Below are positions 36,906-48,549 of a stretch of 64,000 nucleotides of DNA, in pieces. The notes beneath the pieces are model-generated. The model worked only from the letters and a program-made list of their open reading frames with translations, ran no database searches and was not told the origin of the DNA. The stretch spans positions 2,046,001 to 2,110,000 of the forward strand of contig NZ_JBBCMA010000001.1 in NCBI RefSeq assembly GCF_037152535.1, in the 5' to 3' direction. The stretch is from Leclercia sp. AS011 (GTDB lineage Bacteria; Pseudomonadota; Gammaproteobacteria; Enterobacterales; Enterobacteriaceae). The stretch's first letter is position 1; every line of letters begins with the position of its first letter. Both the position numbers and the translations under genes were made by a program.

Positions 36906-36951
36906 GTGCGGCCTGATGCCCTCATCCTGGCCCTTTCCCACGTGGAGAGGG
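36906..36951 (+). repeat. Dispersed intergenic hairpin repeat, copy 2
   Basis: The first 19 bases are identical to those after the GH31 gene (24187-24205), followed by the related stem CCCTTTCC / GGAGAGGG (36931-36951) and an A tract. It is placed five bases after the opgE stop. Confidence 0.72.
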
Positions 36952-36962
36952 AAAAAAGACAA

Positions 36963-36992
36963 AAAAAATCCGCCCCTTGAGGCGGATTTTTT
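36963..36992. terminator. Bidirectional terminator between opgE and ompX
   Basis: AAAAAATCCGCC / GGCGGATTTTTT is a perfect 12-bp stem with a 6-nt loop and T runs on both strands. It serves convergent opgE and ompX. Confidence 0.9.
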
Positions 36993-37010
36993 ACTGGCTC
37001 ACCGAAGTGA

Positions 37011-37529
37011 TTAGAAGCGGTAACCTACGCCCGCGATCCAGGTGCCAACGTCAACGTTACGGATGCGGCTCTGCTCATAGGAGAAGTCCAGCGCAACGTT
37101 TTCGATTGGGTTGAACTGCATACCTGCGCCATAGGAGAAGCCGTAGTCGCTGGTGCTTGCAGAGCGGTTGAAGCCCTGGTTTTCAGTCTGCTGGAATTTA
37201 CCGTAGCCAACACCCACAACACCGTAGATGCTTGCCCAGTCGTTCAGACGGTAAGCTGGGCCAGCGGTGATGCCGTAGTACTGAGCTTTGTTGTAAGCGC
37301 CGTCTTCGGAACGGTCTTTCTCAGTGTAGGTGAAGGAACCGATGGCACCCAGCGGGTTGTTGTCCTGCTCGTAGCGATATTTCAGGTTGAAACCGTTGGT
37401 TTTGTTCATCACGCCCTGCATATCGCTCTGAGCGTAACCGCCAGTCACGGTAGAGGTCGCTGCGACAGCGGAACCTGCGGAAACAGCCAGAACAGCTGCC
37501 AGTGCTGAAAGACATGCAATTTTTTTCAT
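37011..37529 (-). CDS. ompX: Outer-membrane protein X
   Basis: The start at 37529 gives 172 residues ('MKKIACLSALAAVLAVSAGS', signal cleaved before ATSTVTGGYAQ). Eight beta strands end in the C-terminal Phe ('TWIAGVGYRF'), as in the OmpX/Ail family. It is an abundant small outer-membrane barrel linked to adhesion and complement resistance in related bacteria. A start two codons earlier is possible but less like E. coli OmpX (171). Extracellular loops differ from E. coli ('EDGAYNKAQYYG', 'ENQGFNRSAS'), as expected for exposed regions. Confidence 0.96.
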   Translation of the reverse strand: MKKIACLSALAAVLAVSAGSAVAATSTVTGGYAQSDMQGVMNKTNGFNLKYRYEQDNNPLGAIGSFTYTEKDRSEDGAYNKAQYYGITAGPAYRLNDWASIYGVVGVGYGKFQQTENQGFNRSASTSDYGFSYGAGMQFNPIENVALDFSYEQSRIRNVDVGTWIAGVGYRF

Positions 37530-37884
37530 AACCACCTCAAATGTGCTTCAAGTAAATCCGTAAGTTTTAAATATATCAAAAAAAATTGTGAAACTCTTTG
37601 GGATTCGTGATGTCTAACGCGGGTTTTCATGTAACTAAACATTTCCACCAGCAGCTATCTTATTCAAAAAACACCCTTTTTGTGTTTCATTAAGCTGATT
37701 TTGCGCGTCAGTCACAATACATTCATCCAGACGATTCCTAATCTGTTACAGGAATCAGTCATTGCTATACGGCTATTTTACGGATTTGCGGCGACTTTTT
37801 TTCAACAAAGTCTCAACCGCGCAACGTTATTTCCATTACACTCCCCCTCTTTACTTCCTTTGACACAAATTGACAGGAGAAAGG
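37530..37884. promoter_or_regulatory. 355-bp divergent regulatory region ompX / rhtA
   Basis: This AT-rich region must hold the ompX promoter and long leader plus the rhtA promoter. An A/T-rich stretch (37567-37590) directly precedes the ompX leader. I see no coding sequence and no convincing small RNA gene. The rhtA side ends with a strong ribosome binding site AGGAGAAAGG. Confidence 0.5.
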
Positions 37885-38772
37885 ATGCCTGGGTTGTCTC
37901 GCAAGGCGCCAGTCTGGTTGCCCGTAGCTGTCATTCTCATTGCCATGCTCTCAATTCAGAGCGGTGCCTCGCTGGCCAAATCCCTCTTTCCCATCGTGGG
38001 TGCTCCTGGCGTGACGGCGCTGCGTATTGCGCTCGGCACCCTGATCCTGGTGGTGATCTTTAAACCCTGGCGATTGCGCTTCAAAAAAGAGCAGCGCCTG
38101 CCCCTGCTGCTCTACGGGCTGTCGCTGGGGGCGATGAACTATCTCTTCTACCTGTCGATTCAGACGGTGCCGCTGGGGATCGCCGTGGCGCTGGAGTTTA
38201 CCGGCCCGCTGGCGGTAGCGCTCTTCTCCTCCCGCCGTCCGGTGGACTTTGTCTGGGTGGTGCTGGCGGTGCTGGGGCTGTGGTTTTTGCTGCCGCTGGG
38301 GCAGGACGTCTCGCACGTTGACCTGACCGGTGCGGCGCTGGCGCTGGGAGCGGGGGCCTGCTGGGCGGTCTATATTCTCACCGGACAACGTGCCGGGGAA
38401 GAGCACGGCCCGGCCACCGTGGCGCTGGGCTCGCTCATCGCCGCCATCGTCTTTGTGCCGCTGGGGATGGCTCAGGCCACCGAGTCAATCTGGCAGTGGT
38501 CGATCCTGCCGGTAGGTCTGGGGGTGGCGGTGCTCTCAACGGCACTTCCCTACTCGCTGGAGATGATCGCCCTGACGCGCCTGCCGACGCGCATTTTCGG
38601 CACCCTGATGAGTATGGAACCCGCCCTGGCGGCCATGTCCGGGATGGTGTTCCTCGGCGAAACCTTGACCTTCACCCAGACGCTGGCGCTCTGCTCGATC
38701 ATTGCCGCCTCGATGGGCTCCACGCTCACCCTACGCCGGGAGAGCAAAGTCGAAGAAGTGGATATCCGCTAG
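37885..38772 (+). CDS. rhtA: Threonine/homoserine exporter RhtA
   Basis: ATG 37885, directly behind AGGAGAAAGG, gives 295 residues, the same as E. coli RhtA; an upstream TTG start is rejected. Ten hydrophobic helices in two EamA repeats are visible, with 'LFPIVGAPGVTALRIALGTL', 'FTGPLAVALFSSRRPVDFVWVVLAVLG' and 'LSTALPYSLEMIALTRLPTR'. It exports threonine and homoserine from the cytoplasm. A hairpin terminator follows at 38781. Confidence 0.95.
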   Translation: MPGLSRKAPVWLPVAVILIAMLSIQSGASLAKSLFPIVGAPGVTALRIALGTLILVVIFKPWRLRFKKEQRLPLLLYGLSLGAMNYLFYLSIQTVPLGIAVALEFTGPLAVALFSSRRPVDFVWVVLAVLGLWFLLPLGQDVSHVDLTGAALALGAGACWAVYILTGQRAGEEHGPATVALGSLIAAIVFVPLGMAQATESIWQWSILPVGLGVAVLSTALPYSLEMIALTRLPTRIFGTLMSMEPALAAMSGMVFLGETLTFTQTLALCSIIAASMGSTLTLRRESKVEEVDIR

Positions 38773-38780
38773 CCGACCTT

Positions 38781-38811
38781 ATTTTGCCGGGGAGCGATTT
38801 CCCGGCAAAAT
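38781..38811 (+). terminator. Terminator after rhtA
   Basis: ATTTTGCCGGG / CCCGGCAAAAT is a perfect 11-bp stem with a 9-nt loop eight bases after the rhtA stop; ATTCCC follows. Confidence 0.75.
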
Positions 38812-38995
38812 ATTCCCATTCGCAATACCGTCATTATTTTGAAATATCGCCCCCTCCGCTCTGTAGTCCACTAAAAAATAAGATAAATTTACCCAATCCC
38901 ATAAATTACCCTCTATTTTCAAGGCATTAGCTATCACAACCCGCCTTTCGCTATTAAACCAATAGGCAGTACCCAATCGCGCCTTCTATAGCCGG

Positions 38996-39005
38996 TGCTA
39001 TACTT
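38996..39005 (+). promoter_or_regulatory. Extended -10 of the dps promoter (sigma-S/sigma-70 type)
   Basis: TGCTATACTT is an extended -10 (TG-n-TATACT) like the E. coli dps promoter, about 50 bp before the start codon. The C after TG favours sigma-S. The AT-rich DNA upstream would suit IHF and OxyR, but I cannot delimit sites. Confidence 0.7.
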
Positions 39006-39007
39006 GA

Positions 39008-39556
<549 letters not shown>

Positions 39557-39578
39557 GCCATCGCGTTTTGCTCTTATG

Positions 39579-39601
39579 CCCTCGCCTCTGGCGGGGGTTT
39601 T
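39579..39601 (+). terminator. Terminator of dps
   Basis: The stem CCCTCGCC / GGCGGGGG (one G-U pair) with a TCT loop is followed by TTTT. Confidence 0.85.
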
Positions 39602-40664
<1,063 letters not shown>

Positions 40665-40689
40665 AACAGCCTGTTAAACAGGAACTGTA

Positions 40690-40726
40690 CTGCCCGGTGG
40701 CGCCTGCGCTTACCGGGCCTACAATT
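40690..40726. repeat. REP between glnH and glnP
   Basis: A single REP unit (GCCCGGTGGCGCCTGCGCTT core, then ACCGGGCCTAC) forms a hairpin in the glnH-glnP gap. In operons such a unit often stabilises the upstream mRNA. Confidence 0.85.
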
Positions 40727-40781
40727 TTAGTCATCCCCCTGGCTAATTTTTTGTTTTCACCACGGTATACAGGAACACATC

Positions 40782-41441
40782 ATGCAGTTTGACTGGAGCG
40801 CCATCTGGCCTGCCATTCCTCTGTTGCTTGAAGGCGCCAAAATGACCCTGTGGATTTCGGTCCTCGGTCTGGTTGGCGGGTTGATTATCGGCCTCGTTGC
40901 CGGTTTTGCCCGCACCTACGGCGGCTGGATAGCCAACCACATCGCACTGGTATTCATCGAAGTGATCCGCGGCACGCCTATTGTGGTGCAGGTGATGTTC
41001 ATCTACTTCGCCCTGCCGATGGCCTTTACCGATCTGCGCATTGACCCGTTCAGCGCGGCGGTGGTCACCATCATGATCAACTCCGGTGCCTATATCGCGG
41101 AAATCACCCGCGGTGCGGTGCTGTCGATCCACAAGGGCTTTAGCGAGGCCGGTCTGGCGCTGGGTCTTTCCCGTCGCGAAACCATCCGCCACGTGATCCT
41201 GCCCCTGGCGCTGCGTCGTATGCTGCCGCCGCTGGGCAACCAGTGGATCATCAGCATTAAAGATACCTCGCTGTTTATTGTTATCGGCGTGGCGGAACTG
41301 ACCCGTCAGGGCCAGGAGATCATTGCCGGTAACTTCCGCGCCCTGGAGATCTGGAGCGCCGTGGCCGTGGTCTATCTGATTATTACCCTGGCACTGAGCT
41401 TCGTGCTGCGTCGTCTTGAAAGAAGGATGAAAATCCTGTGA
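40782..41441 (+). CDS. glnP: Glutamine ABC importer permease GlnP
   Basis: The 219-residue inner-membrane protein has five helices and the HisM-type '[20 protein letters not shown]' block and EAA loop '[24 protein letters not shown]'. It forms a homodimeric channel for glutamine with GlnQ on the cytoplasmic side. The stop overlaps the glnQ start in GTGA. Confidence 0.97.
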   Translation: MQFDWSAIWPAIPLLLEGAKMTLWISVLGLVGGLIIGLVAGFARTYGGWIANHIALVFIEVIRGTPIVVQVMFIYFALPMAFTDLRIDPFSAAVVTIMINSGAYIAEITRGAVLSIHKGFSEAGLALGLSRRETIRHVILPLALRRMLPPLGNQWIISIKDTSLFIVIGVAELTRQGQEIIAGNFRALEIWSAVAVVYLIITLALSFVLRRLERRMKIL

Positions 41442-42160
41442 TTGAATTTAAAAACGTTTCCAAGCACTTCGGCCAGACCCAGGTGCTGCACAATATCGAT
41501 CTGACCATCCAGACCGGCGAAGTGGTGGTCATTATCGGGCCATCCGGCTCGGGTAAATCGACCCTGCTGCGCTGCATTAACAAGCTGGAAGAGATCACCA
41601 GCGGCGATTTGATTGTCGACGGCCTGAAGGTCAACGACCCGAAGGTGGACGAGCGCCTGATCCGCCAGGAAGCCGGTATGGTCTTCCAGCAGTTCTACCT
41701 CTTCCCGCACCTGACGGCGCTGGAGAACGTGATGTTCGGTCCGCTGCGCGTGCGCGGAGCCAACAAAGCGGCCGCCGAGCGGCTTGCAAAAGAGCTGCTG
41801 GCAAAAGTAGGTCTGGCAGAGCGCGGGCACCACTACCCGTCCGAGCTCTCCGGTGGTCAGCAACAGCGCGTGGCCATTGCCCGTGCGCTGGCGGTGAAAC
41901 CGAAGATGATGCTGTTCGATGAGCCAACCTCAGCCCTCGACCCGGAACTGCGCCACGAAGTACTGAAGGTCATGCAGGATCTGGCGGAAGAAGGGATGAC
42001 GATGGTGATCGTAACCCACGAAATCGGCTTTGCCGAGAAGGTGGCCTCGCGTCTGATCTTTATCGACAAAGGGCGTATTGCCGAAGATGGTAATCCGCAG
42101 GCGTTGATCGAAAACCCACCGAGCCAGCGTTTGCAGGATTTCCTCCAGCACGTGTCGTAA
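41438..42160 (+). CDS. glnQ: Glutamine ABC importer ATPase GlnQ
   Basis: The 240-residue ATPase starts at GTG 41438, overlapping the glnP stop. Walker [10 protein letters not shown] (~32), Q-loop, signature '[15 protein letters not shown]' and Walker B '[14 protein letters not shown]' are intact. It powers glutamine uptake. The C-terminus '[15 protein letters not shown]' is typical for polar amino-acid importers. A REP unit follows. Confidence 0.97.
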   Translation: MIEFKNVSKHFGQTQVLHNIDLTIQTGEVVVIIGPSGSGKSTLLRCINKLEEITSGDLIVDGLKVNDPKVDERLIRQEAGMVFQQFYLFPHLTALENVMFGPLRVRGANKAAAERLAKELLAKVGLAERGHHYPSELSGGQQQRVAIARALAVKPKMMLFDEPTSALDPELRHEVLKVMQDLAEEGMTMVIVTHEIGFAEKVASRLIFIDKGRIAEDGNPQALIENPPSQRLQDFLQHVS

Positions 42161-42165
42161 TCTCA

Positions 42166-42200
42166 TGCCGGGCGGCGCTGACGCTTGCCCGGCCTACGGT
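42166..42200. repeat. REP after glnQ
   Basis: A REP unit (ATGCCGGGCGGCGCTGACGC core, then GCCCGGCCTACG) begins five bases after the glnQ stop, separating it from ybiO. Confidence 0.85.
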
Positions 42201-42285
42201 TTCTCCGGAATCTTCCCAAAACCCGCTTTCTTCCGCTCGCCTTCTATACTTATCACTTTGCACAATTTTGTCACCGGAGGACACC

Positions 42286-44496
42286 GTGCCCTGGATCCTG
42301 CTGCTTCTGATAAGCCTGTTTTGCCTGCCTGCACAGGCCGTCAGCCTGCCGGGCGTCCCTGCTACCACCACCAGCGAAGCGACCCCCCCGGCCGCCGAAC
42401 CGGACGTGGAGCAGAAAAAAGCTGCCTATTCTGCGCTGGCGGACGTGCTGGAAAATGACGCCTCGCGCCAGGAGCTGATTTCTCAGCTGCGCACCGTGGC
42501 CGCCACGCCGCCGCAGGAGCCGGTGCCGAAAATCACCCCGCCGGAGATCGAAGAAGAGAAAACCGTGCTGGAGAACGTGACCGACATCAGCCGTCATTAC
42601 GGCGATGCGCTCTCCACCCGCTTCGCCCAACTTTACCGCAACCTGATTGGCTCCCCGCATAAGCCCTTTAACCCGCAGACCTTCGTGGTAGCCGCGCGGC
42701 AGTTTCTGCTGCTCGCCGGGTTAGTCTTTGCCTTCTACTGGCTGGTCAGGCTCTGCGCCTGGCCGCTGTACCGCAAGATGGGTAGTTGGGGACGCAGAAA
42801 GAACCGGGAAAAAAGCAGCTGGGTTCATCTGCCGCTGACCATCGCCAGCGCCTTTATTATTGACCTGCTGCTGCTGGCCCTGACCCTGTTTGTCGGCCAG
42901 ATCCTCAGCGAATACCTTAATACCGGCAATCCCACCATCGCGTTCCAGCAGGCGCTGTTCCTCAACGCCTTCGCGGTCATTGAGTTCTTTAAAGCGATCC
43001 TGCGGCTGATATTCTGCCCGCGGGTGCCCGACCTGCGCCCCTTTAACATCAGCGATCGCGCCGCCCACTACTGGTCGCTCCGGCTGAGTATTCTGAGCGG
43101 CATGATCGGCTATGGCCTGCTGGTGGCCGTGCCCATTATCTCCAATCAGGTTAACGTGCAGATTGGTGCTCTCGCCAACGTGCTGATTATGCTCTGTATC
43201 ACCGTCTGGGCGCTGTACCTGATTTTTCACAACAAACACGCCATTACCGGGGGGTTACTGCACCTTGCCGACCGCTCGCTGGCCTTTTTCAGTCTGTTTA
43301 TCCGCGCCTTCGCCCTGGTGTGGCACTGGCTGGCGAGCGCCTACTTTATCGTGCTCTGCTTCTTCTCCCTGTTCGATCCGGGAAACAGCCTCAAGTTTAT
43401 GATGGGGGCGACCTTCCGCAGCCTGGCGATTGTCGGCGTCGCCGCCTTCGTGTCCGGGCTGCTGTCGCGCTGGCTGGCGAAAACCATCACCCTGTCGCCC
43501 CACGTGCAGCGCAGTTATCCGGAGCTGCAAAAGCGGCTCAACGGCTGGATCTCCATGTCGCTGAAGGTGGCGCGGTTCCTGACGGTGAGCGTCGCCATCA
43601 TGCTGCTGCTCAGTGCCTGGGGGCTGTTCGATTTCTGGAACTGGCTGCACAACGGTGCCGGTGAAAAGACGGTGGATATTCTGATCCGCATCGCGCTGAT
43701 CCTGTTCTTCTCCGCCATTGGCTGGACGATCCTGGCAAGCCTGATCGAGAACCGGCTCTCCTCGGATATTCATGGTCGTCCCCTGCCCAGCGCCCGCGCC
43801 CGCACCCTGCTGACGCTGTTCCGTAACGCGCTGGCGGTGGTGATCAGCACCATCACTATCATGATTGTGCTCTCGGAAATCGGCGTGAATATCGCCCCGC
43901 TGCTGGCGGGTGCCGGGGCGCTGGGGCTGGCCATCTCCTTCGGCTCCCAGACCCTGGTGAAAGACATTATTACAGGGATCTTTATTCAGTTTGAAAACGG
44001 CATGAATACCGGGGATCTGGTGACTATCGGGCCGCTGACCGGCACGGTGGAGCGGATGTCGATTCGTTCAGTGGGGGTGCGGCAGGATACCGGCGCATAC
44101 CACATCATCCCCTGGTCTTCGATCACCACCTTCGCCAACTTTGTGCGCGGCATCGGTTCGGTGGTGGCGAACTACGATGTGGACAGGCATGAAGATGCGG
44201 AGAAAGCGCAGGCCGCGCTGAAAGCGGCGGTGGATGAGCTGCTGGAGAGAGAGGATATTCGCGGCCTGATTATCGGCGAGCCGTCGTTCGCCGGTATTGT
44301 CGGGCTGACCAGCACTGCCTTTACGCTGCGCGTGTCGTTCACCACCCAGCCGCTGAAGCAGTGGACGGTGCGTTTCGCCCTCGACAGCATGGTGAAAAAA
44401 CATTTCGATCTGGCACAGGTGCGGATGCCGGTGCAGATGTATCAGCTGCTGCCGTCGCCGGGCTCAACATCACAGCCACAGGAACCTACGCTGTAG
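42286..44496 (+). CDS. ybiO: Mechanosensitive channel YbiO (MscS family, MscM activity)
   Basis: GTG 42286, five bases after GGAGG, gives 736 residues starting M-P-W-I-L-L like E. coli YbiO (741); a TTG 18 bases earlier lies before the ribosome binding site and is rejected. A signal peptide is followed by a coiled periplasmic region (~40-125), about ten helices, and the MscS core 'LLAGAGALGLAISFGSQTLVKDIITGIFIQFEN' (pore helix, Gly/Ala-rich) with the beta domain after it. It opens under membrane tension to release solutes on osmotic downshock. A REP-like hairpin overlaps its end. Confidence 0.95.
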   Translation: MPWILLLLISLFCLPAQAVSLPGVPATTTSEATPPAAEPDVEQKKAAYSALADVLENDASRQELISQLRTVAATPPQEPVPKITPPEIEEEKTVLENVTDISRHYGDALSTRFAQLYRNLIGSPHKPFNPQTFVVAARQFLLLAGLVFAFYWLVRLCAWPLYRKMGSWGRRKNREKSSWVHLPLTIASAFIIDLLLLALTLFVGQILSEYLNTGNPTIAFQQALFLNAFAVIEFFKAILRLIFCPRVPDLRPFNISDRAAHYWSLRLSILSGMIGYGLLVAVPIISNQVNVQIGALANVLIMLCITVWALYLIFHNKHAITGGLLHLADRSLAFFSLFIRAFALVWHWLASAYFIVLCFFSLFDPGNSLKFMMGATFRSLAIVGVAAFVSGLLSRWLAKTITLSPHVQRSYPELQKRLNGWISMSLKVARFLTVSVAIMLLLSAWGLFDFWNWLHNGAGEKTVDILIRIALILFFSAIGWTILASLIENRLSSDIHGRPLPSARARTLLTLFRNALAVVISTITIMIVLSEIGVNIAPLLAGAGALGLAISFGSQTLVKDIITGIFIQFENGMNTGDLVTIGPLTGTVERMSIRSVGVRQDTGAYHIIPWSSITTFANFVRGIGSVVANYDVDRHEDAEKAQAALKAAVDELLEREDIRGLIIGEPSFAGIVGLTSTAFTLRVSFTTQPLKQWTVRFALDSMVKKHFDLAQVRMPVQMYQLLPSPGSTSQPQEPTL

Positions 44497-44522
44497 CCCC
44501 GGTAAGCGTCGCGCCACCGGGG
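44496..44522. repeat. REP remnant between convergent ybiO and rlmF
   Basis: CCCCGGTAAGCGTCGCGCCA with CCGGGGG after it is a degenerate REP palindrome that overlaps the last base of ybiO. Confidence 0.65.
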
Positions 44523-44531
44523 GAAGATCGG

Positions 44532-45446
44532 TTAACGCTGGCGGCGCTTGTCGTTATCCATAAAGGTCCAGGCGATAAAGCGGCTCTGCTTTTGCCCCTG
44601 GGCCATCTCTTTTTTCACCACTTTCACCGCGCCGACGTCCGTAAGGGCGCGGTACAGCGGCGGCAGGTTTTCGCTGCGCGACACCAGAGTCGTAAACCAC
44701 TTCACCTGACGGGCGAACTGGGCGCTTTCGGCAATCATCTTTTTGATAAAGGCCACTTCACCGCCTTCGCACCACAGCTCCTGCTGCTGGCCGCCAAAGT
44801 TCAGCGCCGCATCGGCCGCCTGGCCGAGATTGCGACGTTTACGCTCGCTGCCCGCCCGGGCGGATTCCGCCGAATCGTGGAACGGGGGGTTGCACAGGGT
44901 AGCATCGTACTGTTCATTTTTATGGATCACCCCGGCAAAAATGGCGGAAGCCTCTTTCTGGCGGCGCAGACGAATTGCGCGGGCCATACCGGGGTTGCCG
45001 TTGATGATGGCGGTGGCGTTGGCAAAGGCCTGCGGATCCACTTCGCTGCCGGTGAAGCGCCAGCCGTACTCATGCACGCCAATCAGCGGGTAGATGAGGT
45101 TGGAGCCGGTGCCAATATCGAGGATTGTCGCCTGAGCAGGTACCGTGCCGTTATTGCCTTCCGCCAGCAGATCGGCGAGATGGTGGATATAGTCGGCACG
45201 CCCCGGCACCGGTGGGCAGAGGTAGCCGTCCGGAATATCCCACTGGGCCACGCCGTAGAAATGGGCAAGCAGCGCTTTGTTCAGCGTCTTTACCGCCTGC
45301 GGATCGGCAAAGTTCACCGTCGGCTCGCCCGTTGGGGTGGCGGTGATAAATTCGCGCAGGGCCGGACAGCTCTCGCATAGGGCATTCATATCGTAACGGC
45401 TGCGGTGGCGGTTGCGTGGGTGCAACCCCGGCTTCTGGGATGTCAT
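44532..45446 (-). CDS. rlmF: 23S rRNA (adenine-1618-N6)-methyltransferase RlmF (YbiN)
   Basis: ATG 45446 with CAGGAG upstream gives 304 residues, '[20 protein letters not shown]' aligning with E. coli RlmF (308). The Rossmann motif I '[16 protein letters not shown]' binds SAM and '[16 protein letters not shown]' holds the NPPF catalytic motif of N6-adenine methylases. It modifies A1618 of 23S rRNA. The upstream in-frame start at 45542 is rejected for lack of homology. Confidence 0.95.
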   Translation of the reverse strand: MTSQKPGLHPRNRHRSRYDMNALCESCPALREFITATPTGEPTVNFADPQAVKTLNKALLAHFYGVAQWDIPDGYLCPPVPGRADYIHHLADLLAEGNNGTVPAQATILDIGTGSNLIYPLIGVHEYGWRFTGSEVDPQAFANATAIINGNPGMARAIRLRRQKEASAIFAGVIHKNEQYDATLCNPPFHDSAESARAGSERKRRNLGQAADAALNFGGQQQELWCEGGEVAFIKKMIAESAQFARQVKWFTTLVSRSENLPPLYRALTDVGAVKVVKKEMAQGQKQSRFIAWTFMDNDKRRQR

Positions 45447-45688
45447 GGCGTTCTCCTGTAAACAGCGGCGTAAGATACCCGTTGCGGGCGCAACGGTAAA
45501 TATTTCTCTGCGCCGCAGAAGAAAAGGCCAAAAATCAGGCACCTGTATGTCGCTGATTTGTCATTAAATTGTCAAACAATGTCGTTCAAAAAATAAGCAG
45601 ATGATCATCAGTTTTTTGCTCTAAATCACACTCTGACCCGTTCTACACTTAGTGTGCATCACCCCGTTGTCAATCAGAGGAAGTGATT

Positions 45689-45949
45689 ATGAAAAAATAC
45701 CTGGTAATGCTTGCTGCCGCTTCACTGGCAGGTGCGTCGTTTGCTGCATGGTCGATTGAATCACTCAGCAACGGCGATACCAGTCAACTGAGGCCAGCGG
45801 GAACCGTGCAGGTTTCCGGCGCAAGAAACCTCGACGACCTGCAGGATAAACTGGCTGAAAAAGCACGTGAACAAGGTGCCAAAGGCTATGTTGTTAACTC
45901 TGCCAGCGGCGACGACAATATGTTTGGTACGGCCACCATCTACAAGTAG
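45689..45949 (+). CDS. mcbA: DUF1471 small periplasmic protein McbA (YbiM)
   Basis: ATG 45689 gives 86 residues, the length of E. coli McbA. A signal peptide (~21, 'LAGASFA') leads to the YhcN/BhsA-like domain ('QLRPAGTVQVSGARNLDDLQ', 'GAKGYVVNSASGDDNMFGTATIYK'). The E. coli gene affects colanic-acid mucoidy and biofilm and is McbR-regulated. YbiJ at 49852 is a second member of the family nearby. Confidence 0.93.
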   Translation: MKKYLVMLAAASLAGASFAAWSIESLSNGDTSQLRPAGTVQVSGARNLDDLQDKLAEKAREQGAKGYVVNSASGDDNMFGTATIYK

Positions 45950-46090
45950 TTCCCCGCTCTGCACGCCACACTGCATCCTCTGGGGTGCAGTTCATTTTTT
46001 ATCCAAAATTCACTTTGTGAAGATTTTTAGCAGACAATGTAAATTTACGTATTTCATTTTGTTGGCGAGAGTGATAAAACGTCACGCCAA

Positions 46091-46122
46091 ATGATAATGT
46101 TTATCACAATTATTATCATTTG
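46091..46122. promoter_or_regulatory. Fur box upstream of fiu
   Basis: ATGATAATGTTTATCACAAT followed by TATTATCATTTG gives overlapping GATAAT/ATTATC arms matching the 19-bp Fur consensus, about 100 bp before the fiu start. Iron should repress fiu. Confidence 0.85.
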
Positions 46123-46222
46123 TAGGTTCATTACGGATATTCACGTGGCACAGGAACAGGCACAGACCTGCCTGACATCGTAATGGAAACACGATTCTAA
46201 AAATTATAAGTCGCTAAACAAT

Positions 46223-48508
46223 ATGGATAAAAATCGCAACGTTCCAAACAGCTTCAGCTCGCTGACCTTTTTTGCCGGGCTGTGTATTGGTCTCTCACCG
46301 GTAGCAACGGCTATCGCGGCAGACAATAATGATAAACACGCTGACGACACCCTGGTGGTGGAAGCGGCCCAGCCGTCGCTCTATGCGCCGCAGAAGTCTG
46401 CTGACGCGAAGTTCAGCCGTCCGGTGGCGGATGCCACCCGCACCATGACCGTCATCTCCGAGCAGGTGCTGAAGGATCAGGGCACCACCAACCTGACCGA
46501 CGCCCTGAAAAACGTCCCGGGCGTGGGGGCTTTCTTTGCCGGGGAAAACGGCAACTCCACCACCGGGGATGCGGTGTATATGCGCGGCGTGGACACCTCG
46601 AACAGCATTTACGTTGACGGGATCCGCGACATCAGCACCACCACGCGCGACACCTTCAATACCGAACAGGTGGAAGTGATTAAAGGGCCATCCGGCAGCG
46701 ACTACGGACGTAGCGCCCCCAGCGGCTCGATCAATATGATCAGCAAACAGCCGCGCCTGGACTCGGGCATTGATGCCTCCGCCAGCCTCGGCAGCGCGTA
46801 CATGCGTCGCGGCACCCTCGACATTAACCAGGTGATGGGCGACACCGCGGCGTTTCGTCTGAACCTGATGGGGGAAAAGACCCACGACGCAGGGCGGGAT
46901 AACGTCAAGAACGAACGCTACGGCGTGGCCCCTTCCCTCGCCTTTGGCCTGGGGACAGAAAACCGTCTGTATCTGAACTACCTGCACGTGACCCAGCACA
47001 ACACCCCGGACGGCGGTATTCCGACCATCGGGCTGCCGGGCTACTCAGCGCCATCGGCGGGCACCGCGGCGCTGAATCACTCCGGCAAGGTGGACACCAG
47101 CAACTTCTACGGTACCGATTCCGATTACGACGACTCCACCTCCGACACCGCCACGATGCGCGTTGAGCACGACTTCAACGACAACACCACCCTGCGTAAC
47201 ACCACGCGCTGGTCGCGGGTGAAGCAGGATTATCTGATGACCGCCGTGATGGGCGGGGCCAGCAACATCACCCAGCCCGATCGCAATAACGTCGACACCT
47301 GGACCTGGTCGCGTCTCGCCAACACCAAAGATGTCAGCAACAAGATCCTGACCAACCAGACCAACCTGACGACGAAGTTCTATACCGGCAGCGTCGGGCA
47401 CGATATCAGCACCGGGGTGGAGTTCACCCGCGAAACCCAGACCAACTACGGCGTGGATGCCATCACTCCGCCGCCAGTGAATATCTATCACCCGAGCAGT
47501 AGCGTCAGCCTGGGCGGCCTGAACCGCAGCGGTGCCAATGCCAACGGCCAGACTGATACCTTCGGTCTGTACGCCTTCGATACGCTACAGGTCACCCGGG
47601 ATATCGAGCTGAACGGCGGGATCCGTCTCGATACCTATCACACGGAATATGACAGCGCCAGCGTCTGCGGCGGCACGGGTCGCGGCGCAGTGGCCTGCCC
47701 GGCCGGCAAGCCGAAAGGCTCCCCGGTCACCACCGTGGATACCGCCACCTCGGGCAACCTGGTCAACTGGAAAGCCGGGGCGCTCTATCACCTGACCGAG
47801 CACGGCAACGTCTACGTCAACTACGCCATCTCCCAGCAGCCGCCGGGGGGCAATAACTTTGCCCTGGCCCAGGGCGGTACCGGCAGCAGCGCCAACCGCA
47901 CGGACTTTAAACCGCAGAAGGCCAAAACCAGCGAGCTGGGGACCAAGTGGGAAGTGCTGGATAAACGCCTGCTCCTGACCGCGGCGATCTTCCGCACCGA
48001 CATCGAAAACGAAGTCGAGCAGAACGATGACGGCACTTACTCCCAGTACGGTAAAAAACGTATCGAAGGCTATGAGCTGTCGGCAGCGGGCAACATCACC
48101 CCGGCCTGGCAGGTGATCGGCGGCTATACCCAGCAGCGCGCCAGCGTGCGCACCGGCAGCGACGTGGCCCAGGATGGCAGTTCTTCCCTGCCTTATACCC
48201 CGGAACATGCCTTCACCCTGTGGAGCCAGTACCAGGCCACGGATGCGATCTCCGTTGGCGCAGGCGCGCGCTATATCGGCAGTATGCACCGCGGCGCTGA
48301 CGGCGCGGTCGGGACCCCGTCGTTCACCGAAAGCTACTGGGTGGCCGATGCCAAACTGGGGTATCGCGTTAACCGCAACCTGGATATGCAGCTCAACGTC
48401 TACAACCTGTTTGATGAGGACTATGTCGCCTCCATCAACAAGAGTGGCTACCGCTACCATCCGGGCGAGCCACGCACCTTTATGTTAACGGCGAACATGC
48501 ACTTCTGA
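46223..48508 (+). CDS. fiu: TonB-dependent catecholate siderophore receptor Fiu
   Basis: The 761-residue protein is close to E. coli Fiu (760). A signal peptide (~34) is followed by a TonB box 'DDTLVVEA', the plug domain ('[28 protein letters not shown]', '[19 protein letters not shown]') and a 22-strand barrel ending in '[14 protein letters not shown]' with C-terminal Phe. '[18 protein letters not shown]' suggests a disulfide in an outer loop. It imports ferric catechol compounds and admits catechol-bearing cephalosporins. The Fur box upstream and ybiX 41 bp downstream match E. coli. Confidence 0.97.
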   Translation: MDKNRNVPNSFSSLTFFAGLCIGLSPVATAIAADNNDKHADDTLVVEAAQPSLYAPQKSADAKFSRPVADATRTMTVISEQVLKDQGTTNLTDALKNVPGVGAFFAGENGNSTTGDAVYMRGVDTSNSIYVDGIRDISTTTRDTFNTEQVEVIKGPSGSDYGRSAPSGSINMISKQPRLDSGIDASASLGSAYMRRGTLDINQVMGDTAAFRLNLMGEKTHDAGRDNVKNERYGVAPSLAFGLGTENRLYLNYLHVTQHNTPDGGIPTIGLPGYSAPSAGTAALNHSGKVDTSNFYGTDSDYDDSTSDTATMRVEHDFNDNTTLRNTTRWSRVKQDYLMTAVMGGASNITQPDRNNVDTWTWSRLANTKDVSNKILTNQTNLTTKFYTGSVGHDISTGVEFTRETQTNYGVDAITPPPVNIYHPSSSVSLGGLNRSGANANGQTDTFGLYAFDTLQVTRDIELNGGIRLDTYHTEYDSASVCGGTGRGAVACPAGKPKGSPVTTVDTATSGNLVNWKAGALYHLTEHGNVYVNYAISQQPPGGNNFALAQGGTGSSANRTDFKPQKAKTSELGTKWEVLDKRLLLTAAIFRTDIENEVEQNDDGTYSQYGKKRIEGYELSAAGNITPAWQVIGGYTQQRASVRTGSDVAQDGSSSLPYTPEHAFTLWSQYQATDAISVGAGARYIGSMHRGADGAVGTPSFTESYWVADAKLGYRVNRNLDMQLNVYNLFDEDYVASINKSGYRYHPGEPRTFMLTANMHF

Positions 48509-48514
48509 TCCCGC

Positions 48515-48532
48515 GTGGGGCTTCGGCCCCAC
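48515..48532 (+). terminator. Hairpin between fiu and ybiX
   Basis: GTGGGGC / GCCCCAC closed by TTCG lies six bases after the fiu stop and 17 before ybiX. There is no T tract, so it more likely stabilises the fiu mRNA or attenuates ybiX than fully terminates. Confidence 0.55.
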
Positions 48533-48549
48533 CTTCCGGAGAAACTTTT

